Assembly (NCBI RefSeq): GCF_023898315.1 | Contig: NC_064616.1 | Span: forward strand, 540,197,602 to 540,261,601 | Reading direction: 5' to 3' | DNA: 64,000 bases | Source: Schistocerca nitens | Taxonomy: Eukaryota; Arthropoda; Insecta; Orthoptera; Acrididae | Part shown: positions 9,798-22,086 of the stretch, piece by piece | How the letters are laid out: every line of letters begins with the position of its first letter | Position numbering within the stretch: position 1 is the first letter of the stretch | Made by a program: the position numbers and the translations under genes | The notes under the pieces: model-generated | What the model was told of the DNA's origin: nothing | Database searches by the model: none | Seen by the model: the letters and a program-made list of their open reading frames with translations, nothing else

Positions 9798-12078
9798 TTG
9801 AGTGGCATGGAGTTGAGTGATGATGCGGTATCTGTTTTGCAGAAAGGTCTCAACTTCGCTCCCACTCCCAAGTTCACTCCGGTCGCAGAAATTGTTAGTG
9901 CTGTTGAACAGGTTGCAGCTCGAATTCCGCCAGAATCAGCCGAGGAAATACGTCGTGAAACTTGTCGTGCGTTGACGAAATCCTAGCCGATGAAGTCAAA
10001 TATCAGCAGTAAAGAGAGGGCGGCCATTCGTGATCTGAGGGAGCGCTCTGAATTTGTTGTCTTACCGGCTGACAAAGGCAATGCTACAGTTGTTGTTTCC
10101 CATAAGGACTACACTGATAAGATGCAGAGCCTGCTAAATGACGATTCCTACCGGAAGATCAGCGTTGACCCTACAAAGAAGGTGGAGAACAAGACGAGGG
10201 CGCTTCTCAAGGACGCAGATTTACCGGAGGGTGACGCTAAGAAATTGTTACCCCAATTTCCGGTACCGCCTAGACTATATGGACTCCAGAAGGTTCACAA
10301 AGAGGGGGTACCATTACGCCCCATTGTCAGCAACATCAGGGCACCTACATATTTGTTGGCCAAATATCTGACGGGAATATTAAGTCCTTATGTGGGTAAA
10401 TGCCCTCATCACATCCGTAATTCCGTGGATTTTGTTAAACGCCTTGATAGCTTCAGGTTGGATGAGTCAGATATCATGGTGAGTTTTGACGTCGTTTCCT
10501 TGTTTACGAGGGTACCCCTGCGAGAGTCACTAGAATTGATTAGTCAGAAGTTTGACGAGAAGACCACTGAACTTTTTAGGCATGTCTTGACTTCCACGTA
10601 TTTTCTTTTTAATGGAGAATACTACGAAAAAACGGAGGGAGTCGCCATGGGTAGCCCACTCTCACCGGTGGTAGCGAATTTGTACATGGAGAACTTCGAG
10701 GAGGAAGCCCTCTCGTCATCCGTATGGAAACCTACTTGCTTTTTCCGTTACGTGGACGACACGTTCGTCATCTTGCCACATGGTATGGATAAACTCCTTG
10801 ACTTCCTTACACATACACCCCAACATCAAATTCACTATGGAGACTGAAACGGAGGGTAAATTACCTTTCCTTGACGTCTTGGTCAAGAGAAAGGCTGACG
10901 GCACCCTAGGTCATGGGGTGTATCGGAAGACAACGCACACTGATCTGTATTTGCACGCAGACAGCTGCCACCACCCTTCACAGAGGAATGGGGTACTTAA
11001 AACTCTAGTACATAGGGCGCGCACTGTCTCTGACGCAGAGAGTCTACCCCAGGAATTGGAACATCTGAGAACTGTATTTCGAAAAAATGGGTACTCAGAG
11101 TGGCAGATTCAACGTTCTCTCCGCCCAACCACTGCAGCACAACCTGTTGAGATGGATGAAGTCACGAGGGAGGAGGTAGGCACTGCATTTATTCCATACA
11201 CAGGCGCACTCTCGGGGAAAATCGCCCGCATTCTGAAGAAACACCGGGTCGGAACTGTGTTTTGTCCTCCAAATAAAACTCGTGCACTGGTGGGGAGCAC
11301 CAAAGATGACCTCGGTTTGAGGAAGGCCGGCGTGTACCAGATTCCGTGTCAATGTGGCAAGTCGTATATTGAAACTTCCTGGCAGATTAAAACTGTGTGC
11401 CCGACCGAGACTCGAACTCGGGACCTTTGCCTTTCCGGGCGTGAGTCGTGCTTCGGTAGCTCAGATGGTAGAGCGCTTGCCCGCGAAAGGCAAAGGTCCC
11501 GAGTTCAAGTCTCGGTCGGGCACACAGTTTTAATCTGCCAGGAAGTTTCATATCAGCGCACACTCCGCTGCAGAGTGAAAATCTCATTCTGGAAGTCGTA
11601 TATTGGTCAGACGATGCGTACCGTCGAGGATCGATGCCGTGAACACCAGAGGCACGCACGACTGATGTATCCGAGCAAGTCGGCGGTCGCTGAACATTGC
11701 TTGTCGGAAAATCACGCCATGGAGTATGACCGCACGAGGATTCTGGTACAGACGTCGAGATACTGGGACAGCGTTGTTAGAGAGGCCATCGAAATTCGCA
11801 CCTATGACAACCTCATAAACCGTGACTGTGGCTATAATCTTAGCAAGGCTTGGGAACCAACGATTGGGCTAATCAAGAGTAAATCGAGCAAACGTATAGT
11901 TGTGACGACCACGGCGGACAGAGCCATCACACCGACGTCATCTCAGACGCCGTCGCAATCTTTTCCACCGCGCGACCGTGGCGCGGGGCGGGGACGGCGG
12001 AGGGAGCGCGCCGCGGGCGGAGGGTATTTAAATCGGCCGCCGCCGCGACCGAACCCAGTTCCCTCTGAGCACCCATAG
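9798..12078 (+). pseudogene. Penelope-type reverse transcriptase with GIY-YIG endonuclease, broken
   Basis: The N-terminal part (9798-9986) is followed after one in-frame TAG (9984-9986) by the RT body in the same frame (9990-10847): VLPADKGNATVVV, PLRPIVSNIRAPTYLLAKYL, FDVVSLFTRVPL (motif A), MGSPLSPVVANLYME (motif B) and FRYVDDTFVI (motif C, Asp codons 10755-10760). A frame change at about 10810-10825 moves to the second frame (to 12078), which holds a linker, the GIY-YIG endonuclease with its first motif at 11328-11372, and a basic low-complexity C-terminus. This RT type primes at cut ends and is related to telomerase. One stop, one frameshift and a SINE insertion make the copy inactive, but every RT motif is readable. 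Confidence 0.88.
11372..11592 (+). mobile_element. Foldback tRNA-like SINE inserted in the Penelope endonuclease
   Basis: A 221-bp insert flanked by a perfect 13-bp duplication AAGTCGTATATTG (11359-11371 and 11593-11605). Its first 69 bases (11372-11440) are the reverse complement of 11479-11548, so it can fold into a long hairpin around a loop with GGTAGCTCAGATGGTAGAGC, a tRNA A-box-like sequence; the B-box-like GAGTTCAAGTC is in the right arm. The part from 11450 onward matches the repeated tRNA-like units at 39967-40715. The acceptor stem pairs poorly, so I call it SINE-type rather than a tRNA gene. Confidence 0.85.
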
Positions 12079-12203
12079 CGTACGGATCTCCGTGCCGGCA
12101 CGTTCACAGGAGCTCAGTCCGTCAGTTCACCTGATGATGGCGACATGTATGATCGCCGAAATATTGTGCCCGTTGGACACTATAGACCGGCAGCACACCC
12201 GTG

Positions 12204-12690
12204 AATGTAGTGAAATATTTGATTGCGTCTTGCCAATGGTGTAATTTACATACTACCAGAATCTGTTGGTGTTTTCTGCTAGGTTTCTACGCAGTGTTTC
12301 GGTATGGAAACTGTTAAAAGCACCTCACACTGAAGTTCCCGCTACATTTTAAACTTACGTAAGACGTCTGCGGTCTTGCGTTTTTTGCGTTATTTTTAAT
12401 TTGGTGTGCTTTTTTCGTTGCTTCTGCAATTTTATTCTTTCCATTTTTGTGAACCATGGGCTATCTGTAACACATGTTATGAATGTGTTAGTAGTATGTC
12501 TCTCAATTGCCGCCGAAACTCATTCCTTGAATTTAAAGCTCATGTGCTCCATGCTTACATAGTCGGATTTGAAGGAGTGGATACAGTCCCTTGGGAAGGT
12601 ATAAAGCTATTTTTTATATGCTGTTTTAAAAAGATGTGTTTCACATTTATTTTTGGTGATTTTTGAGGTTACAGTATGTAGTCTCAATAG
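12204..12690. other. Unrecognised interval
   Basis: No supported gene or repeat; a short frame at 12406-12666 shows no family resemblance. Confidence 0.4.
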
Positions 12691-12714
12691 AACCACGTAA
12701 TCCCTGTATCTGTC

Positions 12715-13320
12715 ATGATGATCGCTATTTGGTCAGGGTCATTTGTTGCTAAGCAGTCAAGTATGTTTTCGCAAACACAACTATGGCTGCGACAAGTGGA
12801 ACAAAACCGACCTAGGCGGGTTAATGTATGGTGCGGCATTGTCAGAGGAAGGATAATTTGCCCCCAGTTTATCAATGGCAATCTAAATGGTGCAATGTGT
12901 GCTCATTTCCTACGTTACGTTCAACCGGTGTTACTACAAGATGCTTCACTGCATGACAGAATGGCGATGTACATCCAACATAGTGGATGTCCGCACATAC
13001 CTCGCGTGCGGTTGAAGCGGCATTGAATAGCATATTTCATAAGAGATGGATTGGTCGTCGAAGCCCCATACCATGACCCGCACGTTCACCGCATCTGACG
13101 TCCACGGATTTCTTTCTGTGGGGAAAGTTGAACGATATTTGCTATCGTGATCCACAGACAACGCCTGACAACATGCTTCAGCGCATTGTGAATGCATGTC
13201 CAAACATTACGGAATTCGAACTAATCGCTGTTACGAGAAACGTCGTTACACCTATTGTCAAATGCGTTGAGGTTGACGGACATCATTTTGAGCATTTATT
13301 GCAATAATGCGGTATTTACA
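12715..13320 (+). pseudogene. mariner-like (DDE superfamily) transposase relic
   Basis: The plus strand reads VNVWCGIVRGRIICPQFING, then a segment where the family's second catalytic block should be (YIQHSGCPH), then after a frame change pieces equivalent to the proline-rich SPDLxxxDFFLWG region (near 13070-13130, read as TDFFLWGKL in another frame) and a C-terminal tail to about 13300. The Asp expected in the second block is replaced by Ser in this copy. Only the C-terminal two thirds remain and the frame changes at least once, so it is dead. The order of blocks and the nearby terminal sequence support the assignment. Confidence 0.7.
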
Positions 13321-13764
13321 GGTAATCACGCTATAACAGCATGCGTTCTCAGAAATAATAAGCTCAAAAAGTTACATGTGTTACATTGGAACAACTGAAA
13401 TAAAATGTTCAAACTTACCTACGTTCTGTATTTTAATTTAAAAAACCTACCTGTTACCAACTGTTTGTCTAAAATTGTAAGCCATATGTCTGTGACTATT
13501 ACAGCGCCATCTATCGCAAAGCGAAAAGAGTGGTCCAACTAAAACATTCATATATCTTTACGTACTACACGAATATGTAATAAAAAATGGGGGTTCGTAT
13601 TTTTTAAAAAAACTCTGTTGATATCCGTTTGACCTATGGCAGCGCCATCTAGCGTCCCAACCATAGCGCCATCTGGTTCCCCCTTGAAGCTAGACAAGTT
13701 TCGTTCTTTCTAGTTTTTTAGTTTGACGCTTATTTCGTGAGATATTTGGCCCGGCCACGATCAA

Positions 13765-13780
13765 TGGACCATCCTGTATA
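13765..13780. repeat. Putative terminal inverted repeat end of the mariner relic
   Basis: The plus strand reads TGGACCATCCTGTATA, whose reverse complement starts TATACAGGATGGTCCA, a typical mariner-type terminus. I see no matching left end near 12700, so the relic appears 5' truncated. Confidence 0.55.
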
Positions 13781-14590
13781 TTACTGAGAAGTACCTTGGT
13801 TAAGCCAAAGGAAATGTTTAAAACGAGTTTTCGATATAAAACGACCTATTATTGAATCTATGAAGAAATAAGGAGTGCAGGAACGAAAATTATAACATCT
13901 GGAATGAAATGCAGACACCGCTTTTGAAGTGGACACGACTGCACACTGATCATTCTACGACACTGCAGGGTGAGAAACAACTTATTCGTCTTTCAATATG
14001 GATGCATTTAAATAGAAAATCGCATTGCGGAAGGGTCAGACTCTGACAAAAAACCCAGCCCAGTTCCTTAAGCTCCTTGTTGTTAAAGAAAACGAGAGAT
14101 CTGAAGAATTCATTGTGGCCTTGAAAGAATGAAAAAGGCATTGCTAATCTTACTTATGTCTTTGAGCCGTTTACGAGACTGTTTGCCGGTTCAGCGGAAA
14201 GCGCCCCTGTGCATGTTCGGATGGAACTGATAGATCTGCAATGTAGTTCACGTTTTAAAGACGTGTTTATAATGAAACTTTCCAGGACGCTTACAGTGGT
14301 TTCTTCAGGTGGGACTTCCACGTTTCCACAATGCAGTTGCAAAAATGCTACGATATTTCGATCAACATACGTATGTGAAAGACGTTTTGCGATTACGAAA
14401 CTACAATGATGTCCAAAATTAAAGCTACAAACGGTCATTTAGCAAGGTTGTATTTACTTTCCCACAAAACAGTATAAACAGGCGATAGTACAGTAGAGAC
14501 AATGTATAGCATACTGAAATTAATAAGCTGCAAAATACATAACGGTAGACAAACATTTTCTTCGTTTTTTTCTCCCACTTAACGGATATG
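13781..14590. other. Unrecognised interval between two DNA-transposon relics
   Basis: Short frames only (for example 14154-14438 on the minus strand); none resembles a family I know. Confidence 0.4.
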
Positions 14591-14595
14591 CACAG

Positions 14596-15750
14596 ACATT
14601 CTGACAACTTCTTAATGTGCTCAGTATGGGGTGCGACCTCCACTGGCACTAATACAGGCCTGACAACGACTGGACATGCTGTGAATGATGTCATCAGTTT
14701 CATGTTAAGGCAATAACGCCCATTCATCCTCCAGAGTTGCTCACAAATCTTAGATGGCGCTTAGTGGATGATGACGTAATGCAACCCGTCCCCCTAGTGC
14801 ATCCCAGACATTCTCTATGGGATTCAGATCTGGAGAGCGAGCAGATCACCTCACGCGTGCAATACTTTCCGCATATACATAATGGAGAGAGAGAGGGGGG
14901 GGGGAGATAAAAAGTGAAAAACATCAACCATTCGTGCTCTATAAGGTCGAGCATTATCGTCCATCAAGACGAAGTCTGGGCCCGCAACACCTGGCAACAA
15001 CCGCTCGTGAGATCCAAAGATCACCTCATCACTCCTGACAGCAGATATATCTTGCTGATTCACCTTTACAATTTCGTGAAGAGGTGTTCGAGTGGTCAAC
15101 ATAATCCCTGCCCACATCATTAGGGATCCTCCATCCACCTCGATATAGTCTCTTTCCACAATGTTTGGATGCCCTCCAGATGCGAACCCGCCGAGAATCA
15201 CTCTCCAGACCAAATCGGGACATTTGTGAAAAGAACATTGGCCCACCGTTCGGTCATGCAGGTGGCATGTTGACGGCTTCACTCTAGATGTACCCTTCAG
15301 TGAAGACAAGCCAGGGGTAAACAGACAGCAGGTCTGCAACATTAAAGGCAACTCTTCTGAATCCCTCTGCACACCGTTTGCTTAGATATAACACGTCCAA
15401 GGGATGCTGCGAGGTCAGATGCCTGCTGTAGTGCAGTACAAAGGCGGTACCGTCACGCCCTTACAGCCAAATACCGGTCCACTCTTCATAATGTCACACG
15501 TGGTCGGCTCTGTCCTTGTCTGCGCGGTACAGTTGCGGTCTCTATAAACTGTCATTCCACCCAAGAAACAACAGAACGATTCACATTAAGCCATCGGGCC
15601 GCATCACTCTGCGAATCGCCTGCTTCCGTTCTTCGTATTGCTCTCCACAGCAGAGAGTCTTTAGGCGTCTTCGTTGAGCGGAATAAAATTTTCTGTCCAT
15701 ATCACGGCTGTAACGACATCTGTCGACAGTTTGTATGATTATATCGTGAA
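14596..15750 (-). pseudogene. Old Tc1-like transposase relic
   Basis: Minus-strand pieces in order: an N-terminal helix-turn-helix-like part (about 15581-15720), a segment with RFGLESDSRRVRIWR (15170-15240), SLMMWAGIML (15110-15150) and the catalytic VLMDDNARPYRARMVDV block (about 14940-14990). A purine-rich low-complexity tract interrupts it (14882-14910). A further frame then reads SPDLNPIENVWDAL (14790-14840) and a C-terminal SMSSRCQACI stretch (14640-14690). That is the Tc1 order, but frames change at least three times. It is clearly distinct from, and older than, the 1422-bp Tc1 family elsewhere in the window. Confidence 0.75.
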
Positions 15751-17511
15751 TTAGATACATGACGGGGAAGTAGCAATTTGTTGCTTCATTTTGCACACCA
15801 GTGTAAATAAGCCACAATTACACAGTAACCATGACTGCCAAAATGTGTGATAATGGAAGGGGTTTTATTTCAATCAATGAAATTAGGGATCCTAAGCGGG
15901 TCGGCCAAACGTCGGGTGGTTTTAAGAAGAATGCTTTTAATTGTTCACTTCCCCAACTGGATCGGATGGTTGGCTCTGGCTGAAGGCCTGTTACGAGACC
16001 CAACCTGTTGATTAAAACTGCCCCACCACTAATTTTGATTAACATTTAATAACTAAATAGTGTTCAGGGAACTGATCACTACTAAACAAACAAGGATAGC
16101 ATGGAACACATTTATTGAAAAATAATCTTCCTAACAGCAAACTGAACGATGAGAAGCTGCCAATGGCGCCTGCGTCGTCGAGGTGCCTCAATTGCAACAA
16201 AAATCAATTTATTTTCGCGAACAGTCTTCCTTTTCGTAAACCCGTATTCAAATGCTAATTCTGCTTTCTTTCCAATCGTCTCGCACTCATTAAGACTGGA
16301 CTCACCAGCCCAAAGGCGGAATCCAGTAACGTCTTTAATAAAGTGTGGCTCAAGTAAATTACTCTGCTCCTGTCTGCTTCCTGTGGGAAAGTATTCCCAA
16401 CCGTACTTAGCGGAATCAGTCTGTCTCTAAGAGTAAAACATGACAGTACCCCTAACTGAATACTAGTTTCAATTGCAGCTGGCAGACTTATTCAAAGTTC
16501 TGCACAGCACACTGAAAAGAATTTACTCTCCTACAGCAGAGCCGAAAGCACGACGTCTGCTCGCTACAGGAGCTAAGACGCTTCTCTTCGATAACATCTC
16601 CAAAAGCTTCCATCTGCAAAAATCAGCACCCCCAACGCTATTTTTCGAGCTGGCCAATCCCGTGGCTCTAGACCAGCACAGTTCGCTCCCACTATTATTT
16701 CCTGGCTTCTTCCAGCAAATTAAAACATTCTGCGCCTTGCAGCGCCTATAATGTTCTGGACCAAACTGAAACTCCGTTCAAAATTGAACCAACCACTCGT
16801 GTCTCTCTGTTCGCCCTCGCACGGGAAAAGGTCATTGTACTAGCTTAATAGCGTTTCTTACAAAGCCCCAGAAAATGTTAAGATTCGTGGGAAGGCTCCC
16901 TTAGGCAACAGCTCATCTCGACATAGTGGCGGCGGCGTAACGCCCAGCGCCAACGAGGCGCCGTCCGTCGAAGGCCTGCGTCTGCTGTCCGCATAATGGG
17001 TGCCTACCTGCTCCGGCGTCGCGTCTCCCCCAGTGGGACGCTTACACATGCCGACTCGTAATGGTCGGTTGTAAACTTCTGTACCCCTATGCCCTACCTT
17101 TGAGCAGTGCCTCGCGTCCGCTATAGCCAAACTCCGTGAAAATATCACCTGAACCCCGACTTCATGCAACATGCGAATTTCTTAAAGTTAATACCCGACT
17201 TAAGCCGTCTGATACTCAATATATTAATTTCAATAGGCTGATTTCCTGATAAATAACATAATAACCAATATCTAACTTGTCTTTGCAACAATTATTACAT
17301 TACAGTAAGGTGCAAAATACTGCTACCTTACAATATCGACTGCGTCTGTTAGTATGCTGACAGTTCGTACTGGAAAAAAATACTATGACTTCAGAGTGCC
17401 AAAACTCATTTCGAATGAATGAAAATTTGTTTCGTTTGCGATCTATGTTGTATAGAAATATGTAATATGAAGCCAATATGTATGAAATGTGGCTCCAATG
17501 CCATCTAAATA
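15751..17511. other. Unrecognised interval of about 1.75 kb
   Basis: Mixed composition with a GC-rich block at 16900-17110. Frames at 16149-16430, 16473-16751 and 16858-17172 show no recognisable motif. No repeat partner seen in the window. Confidence 0.4.
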
Positions 17512-18933
17512 CACTCCTGGAAATTGAAATAAGAACACCGTGAATTCATTGTCCCAAGAAGGTGAAACTTTATGGACACATTCCTGGGGTCAGATACATC
17601 ACATGATCACACTGACAGAACCACAGGCACATAGACACAGGCAACAGAGCATGCACAATGTCGGCACTAGTACAGTGTATATCCACCTTTCGCAGCAATG
17701 CAGGCTGCTATTCTCCCATGGAGACGATCGTAGAGATGCTGGATGTAGTCCTGTGAAACGGCTTGCCATGCCATTTCCACCTGGCACCTCAGTTGGACCA
17801 GCGTTCGTGCTGGACGTGCAGACCGCGTGAGACGACGCTTCATCCAGTCCCAAACATGCTCAATGGGGGACAGATCCGGAGATCTTGCTGGCCAGGGTAG
17901 TTGACTTACACCTTCTAGAGCACGTTGGGTGGCACGGGATACATGCGGACGTGCATTGTCCCGTTGGAACAGCAAGTTGCCTTGCCGGTCTAGGAATGGT
18001 AGAACGATGGGTTCGATGACAGTTTGGATGTACCGTGCACTATTCAGTGTGCCCTCGACGATCACCAGTGGTGTACGGCCAGTGTAGGAGATCGCTCCCC
18101 ACACCATGATGCCGGGTGTTGGCCCTGTGTGCCTCGGTCGTATGCAGTCCTGATTGTGGCGCTCACCTGCACGGCGCCAAACACGCATACGACCATCATT
18201 GGCACCAAGGCAGAAGCGACTCTCATCGCTGAAGACGACACGTCTCCATTCGTCCCTCCATTCACGCCTGTCGCGACACCACTGGAGGCGGGCTGCACGA
18301 TGTTAGGGCGTGAGCGGAAGACGGCCTAACGGTGTGCGGGACCGTAGCCCAGCTTCATGGAGACGGTTGCGAATGGTCCTCGCCGATACCCCAGGAGCAA
18401 CAGTGTCCCTAATTTGCTGGGAAGTGGCGGTGCGGTCCCCTACGGCACTGCGTAGGATCCTACGGTCTTGGCGTGCATCCGTGCGTCGCTGCGGTCCGGT
18501 CCCAGGTCGACGGGCACGTGCACCTTCCGCCGACCACTGGCGACAACATCGATGTACTGTGGAGACCTCACGCCCCACGTGTTGAGCAATTCGGCGGTAC
18601 GTCCACCCGGCCTCCCGCATGCCCACTATACGCCCTCGCTCAAAGTCCGTCAACTGCACATACGGTTCACGTCCACGCTGTCGCGGCATGCTACCAGTGT
18701 TAAAGACTGCGATGGAGCTCCGTATGCCACGGCAAACTGGCTGACACTGACGGCGGCGGTGCACAAATGCTGCGCAGCTAGCGCCATTCGACGGCCAACA
18801 CCGCGGTTCCTGGTGTGTCCGCTGTGCCGTGCGTGTGATCATTGCTTGTACAGCCCTCTCGCAGTGTCCGGAGCAAGTATGGTGGGTCTGACACACCGGT
18901 GTCAATGTGTTCTTTTTTCCATTTCCAGGAGTG
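17512..18933 (-). mobile_element. Tc1-like element copy 1 (1422 bp)
   Basis: Bounded by TA dinucleotides (17510-17511 and 18934-18935). Both ends start CACTCCTGGAAAT on the outer strand, forming ~27-bp terminal inverted repeats. Exactly the same length as the copies at 38359-39780 and 61120-62541 and nearly identical to them, so recently active. Confidence 0.95.
17667..18689 (-). pseudogene. Tc1-like transposase, one nonsense mutation
   Basis: Equivalent to the intact 340-codon transposase at 61364-62386. The frame from the MPRQ start (18689) is open until a TAA at 18303-18305, where the intact copy has a CAA Gln codon, then resumes through VFGAN-type residues and the DNARPHVSRATQ and SPDLSPIEHVWD catalytic blocks to the same stop at 17667. 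A single substitution thus separates it from a full-length protein. Confidence 0.92.
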
Positions 18934-19099
18934 TATATCACGTTCACGGTTTCCCCCTCTTCCCCATCCTCAACCTAAGAAAGTGTGGGATGGCAGTGGT
19001 GGATGTTTCCAGCAAGGCAAGCGCTATGGCATGCAAGCCTGAAGAGAAATCAAGACATGTTCATAGTATTTTCCGACCTGCAAAAAGTGCTCGATGGTG

Positions 19100-20075
19100 T
19101 AAAATAGGGCGAGATGTTTGAAATTTTTAGAAAAATAAGTCTAAGCTGTAGGAAAAGACGGGAAATATACAATGTGTACAAGAACCAAGAGGGAACACTG
19201 TGTCTGGAACACCACGAAGTAAGTGTTTGGATCAAAAATGGTGTAAGACTCATATGTAGCTTTTCTTCCTCTATTGTTCAATCTATAGATCAAAGACGCA
19301 TTGACGGAAATAAAAGAAATTTTCTACAGTGAAATTGAAATTCTGGGATAAAGGGTATCAGTGATAAGATTCGCTGCTGACATCGCTATCCTCTGTGAAA
19401 ATGAAGAATAATTATAGAATCTGTTGAATAGAATGAACAGTCTGGTGACTACAGAATGTGGAATGCGAGTCAATCGCAGAAAGACGAAAGGATTTGCAAG
19501 TAGCAGAAATGATAGTAGCGAAACCTTGCCCTCCGAATTACCACGAAATAGACGAAGTCGATGAATTCTGTTACCCTGATAGCAAACCAACGCACTTTGG
19601 ATGGTGCAAGAAGGACATAAACAGAGGTATAGCACTCGCAAAAAGGACGTTCATGGCCAAGAGAAGTCTACCAGTATCAAGCATAAGCGGTAAATTGAGG
19701 AAGAAATTTCTGATTTTGTTCATTTGGAGCACTGCACTGTACGTTAATCAAACATTAGCTGTGGGAAAACCGCAACAGAAGGGAATCGAAATATTTGAGA
19801 GGTGGTGCTACAGAAGAATGATGAAAATTATGTGGATTGATTAGCTAAGGAATGAGGGGGTTCTCAGCAGAAACGAGGAGGAAAGGAAGATATGACAATA
19901 GTAATGGATAGGATGATAGGATGTCTGCTAAGACAACAGGGAATAACTTTCATGGTACTAGAGGCAAATGAAGAGGATAAGAACTGTAGACGAACACAGA
20001 GATTAGAATTGATGAAGTTGTGCATCAAACCAATGAAAAGACTGATGACTCAAAAAACGAAAAGACTCAAACCGG
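19100..20075 (+). pseudogene. Non-LTR reverse transcriptase relic (C-terminal part)
   Basis: The plus strand shows degraded RT features: a GVR..CS-type motif near 19240-19275, a DKIRF-ADIAILCEN stretch (19355-19405) equivalent to the FADD active-site block, a CGMRVNRRKT motif (19460-19490), and a readable C-terminal frame (19458-19844) with AKRTFMAKRSL, IWSTALYV and RWCYRRMMKIMWID, typical of the region after the RT palm. Stops and frame changes are frequent. The clade is not clear from what remains. Confidence 0.65.
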
Positions 20076-21455
20076 GGAAAGGCACTGCTTTCCAGAAATC
20101 GGTCGGTAACGCACAGTTCTGACATGCCACCTTACGTGTTGTTGAACAAAAGTTTGTAAATTGAAACCAGGTTCAGTTTCTTAGTAAATGAAATCAGTTG
20201 TATTGCGATAAAGTGCAGATGTGTCCCATTAGTTTATTGTACCAGTTATAGTGTAAGATTTACAAGGAAGTGCAGTATTTGATCTGGACTTTTTTCATGC
20301 TGCTGCAGTTAGGATTCTGGACTTTGTAGTACTTCAGGTGGCCCTACGATCACTATTACTGGTGTTAATTTCGCTCTATTTAACAAGTGTTTGTGGCAAC
20401 TGATTTATACGTGCATTCAATCCAGATTGTGATGAAATTTCTTTCTGGGGCCTCTGGTCGTAGTCTCCCAGCTACCAAGTCGTTTTAACCGAAGTATAAA
20501 ACGATTGCTCGTTCGCTAAGAACACTGATGCACCGCAAACAGTTCAAATCAGTGAATTCTGTGAAATTAATGTCCTTCATTACTCGATTCTGAGTTTATT
20601 GCTTACTCATTTGAACGTAAATAATTGCGCGGCGCAGTTTTCCCTGACTCCAGCGATAGCACGCAAGGCTTTTAGGTACAATACTTTGACTTTTGTAAGC
20701 TTCCGAGTGACTGAGGTTTTTGGGTCTCATCCGCCATATGGTCGATTGTGTGCAAGCTCCGTTCTGCAGCATGAATGAAGTTTACGTAAGCGCTGCTGGC
20801 AACTGGGGTCGTGGCAAACAGATAATAACAAATTAATAATCCGTTAAAGTATCTACTTACATACATCAAAACCACCCCCACCCCCTTCCATCTTGTTACG
20901 TGCATAGTGACGAATAGGTGGGTCAGCTCTGCGGGCACTCGCCTCGAAGTGAGTCAGTCTCTCTGGTGCACCTCCTGAAGGCACATTTTGTGTCAGTAAA
21001 TCACCAGTAGTTCACTGGTTGCATACTTCTTTGCAGTGCGCGTGTGAATGGAAATGAATTTACGTTATTTCCACCCAATAGCGAACTGTAATACCGACTG
21101 AGTTATACGAAGTTACAGTTTCGCTGTCCCTTAATGGTGTAAAAACCAATATTAATGAAATATCCTTGTGTATAGAATCGGTTTCGTGCTAAGAAGGTTA
21201 GAAGAACCATACAGGAATTGTAATAAATCACAAATATAGGTGAAAGGTCTTGCAGTAGTTTACATATCCACCGTTCCACCGACTATTCCCCATCATCATT
21301 CATGTATAAGGAATCTGAAGCTGTTGAATTATGAGGGCATTGTGCTATAATAGTTAAGAGAAAAGTCTACACCTTTTTCTGTTATCAGTAAACATTTTTG
21401 CACTGTCCATGACACTCACTAGGATAGTCGATTATAGACCGATCACACAAGACAT
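20076..21455. other. Unrecognised AT-rich interval
   Basis: About 1.4 kb with no supported gene or repeat; frames are short and lack motifs. Confidence 0.4.
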
Positions 21456-21468
21456 CTGGATTCAAAAA

Positions 21469-21666
21469 TGCTTCAAATGGCTCTGAGAACTGTGCGTCTT
21501 AACTTCTGAGGTCATCAGTCGCCTAGAACTTACAACTAATTAAACCTAACTAACCTAAGGACAACACACACATCCATGCCCGAGGCAGGATTCGAACTTG
21601 CGACCGTAGTGGTCGCTCGGCTCCAGACTGTAGCGCCCAGAACCGCACGGCCACTCCGTCCGGCAC
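21469..21666 (-). mobile_element. tRNA-derived SINE (abundant family, copy 2)
   Basis: Minus-strand copy, somewhat diverged, flanked by a 13-bp duplication CTGGATTCAAAAA (21456-21468 and 21667-21679). Confidence 0.88.
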
Positions 21667-21960
21667 CTGGATTCAAAAACGCCATCCATTGCGCGGCATT
21701 TATTTTGGTTGATTAATTCTTGGGCCGTAACTGACAGATTTGTGTCTGAATAACCGAACTCCATAGGTGGAATCCAAATTGCGCACCCGTGAGTAGTTCA
21801 GTCTGTGAAGTGTGGTATAGTCAGTCTTCACTGACGATCACTGAGATTAATAGCACATTGTCTCAAAATCTCAGAAATAATATCAATTAAGATAGATAAT
21901 CGAAGAGGTATCTTCCCATTATATACAGCGCTGAATTGCAAGTGATCCTGATGGCTCTGG

Positions 21961-22078
21961 TCGGGCATGGATGTGTGTGATGTCCTTAAGTTAGTTAGGT
22001 TTAAGTTGTTCTAAGTTCTAGGGGACTGATGACCTCAGATGTTAAGTCCCATAGTGCTCATAGCCATTTGAACCTAAA
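21961..22078 (+). mobile_element. tRNA-derived SINE, 5'-truncated (copy 3)
   Basis: Contains only the tail from TCGGGCATGGATGTG to GCCATTTGAACC. Flanked by GGCTCTGG (21953-21960 and 22079-22086), a possible 8-bp target duplication. Confidence 0.78.
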
Positions 22079-22086
22079 GGCTCTGG

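Larger units (their letters stand above)
9757..12203 (+). mobile_element. Penelope-like retroelement, plus-strand copy
   Basis: Covers the RT-endonuclease frame (9798-12078) and a 3' untranslated segment ending near GTG at 12203. The left partner extends about 45 bp further at this end. Together the copies form a ~1.1-kb inverted repeat (8614-9756 with about 10880-12203) around the RT region. A 221-bp SINE lies inside the endonuclease. Confidence 0.85.

Noticed and set aside
15818..17172. Host exon candidates in the unassigned 15.8-17.2 kb block
   Set aside because: Frames are short, lack motifs and have no convincing splice-site pattern I could defend.
18024..19121. Long plus-strand frames over Tc1 copy 1 (and minus-strand ones over copies 2 and 3)
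   Set aside because: They are antisense shadows of the GC-rich transposase and recur in all three copies.
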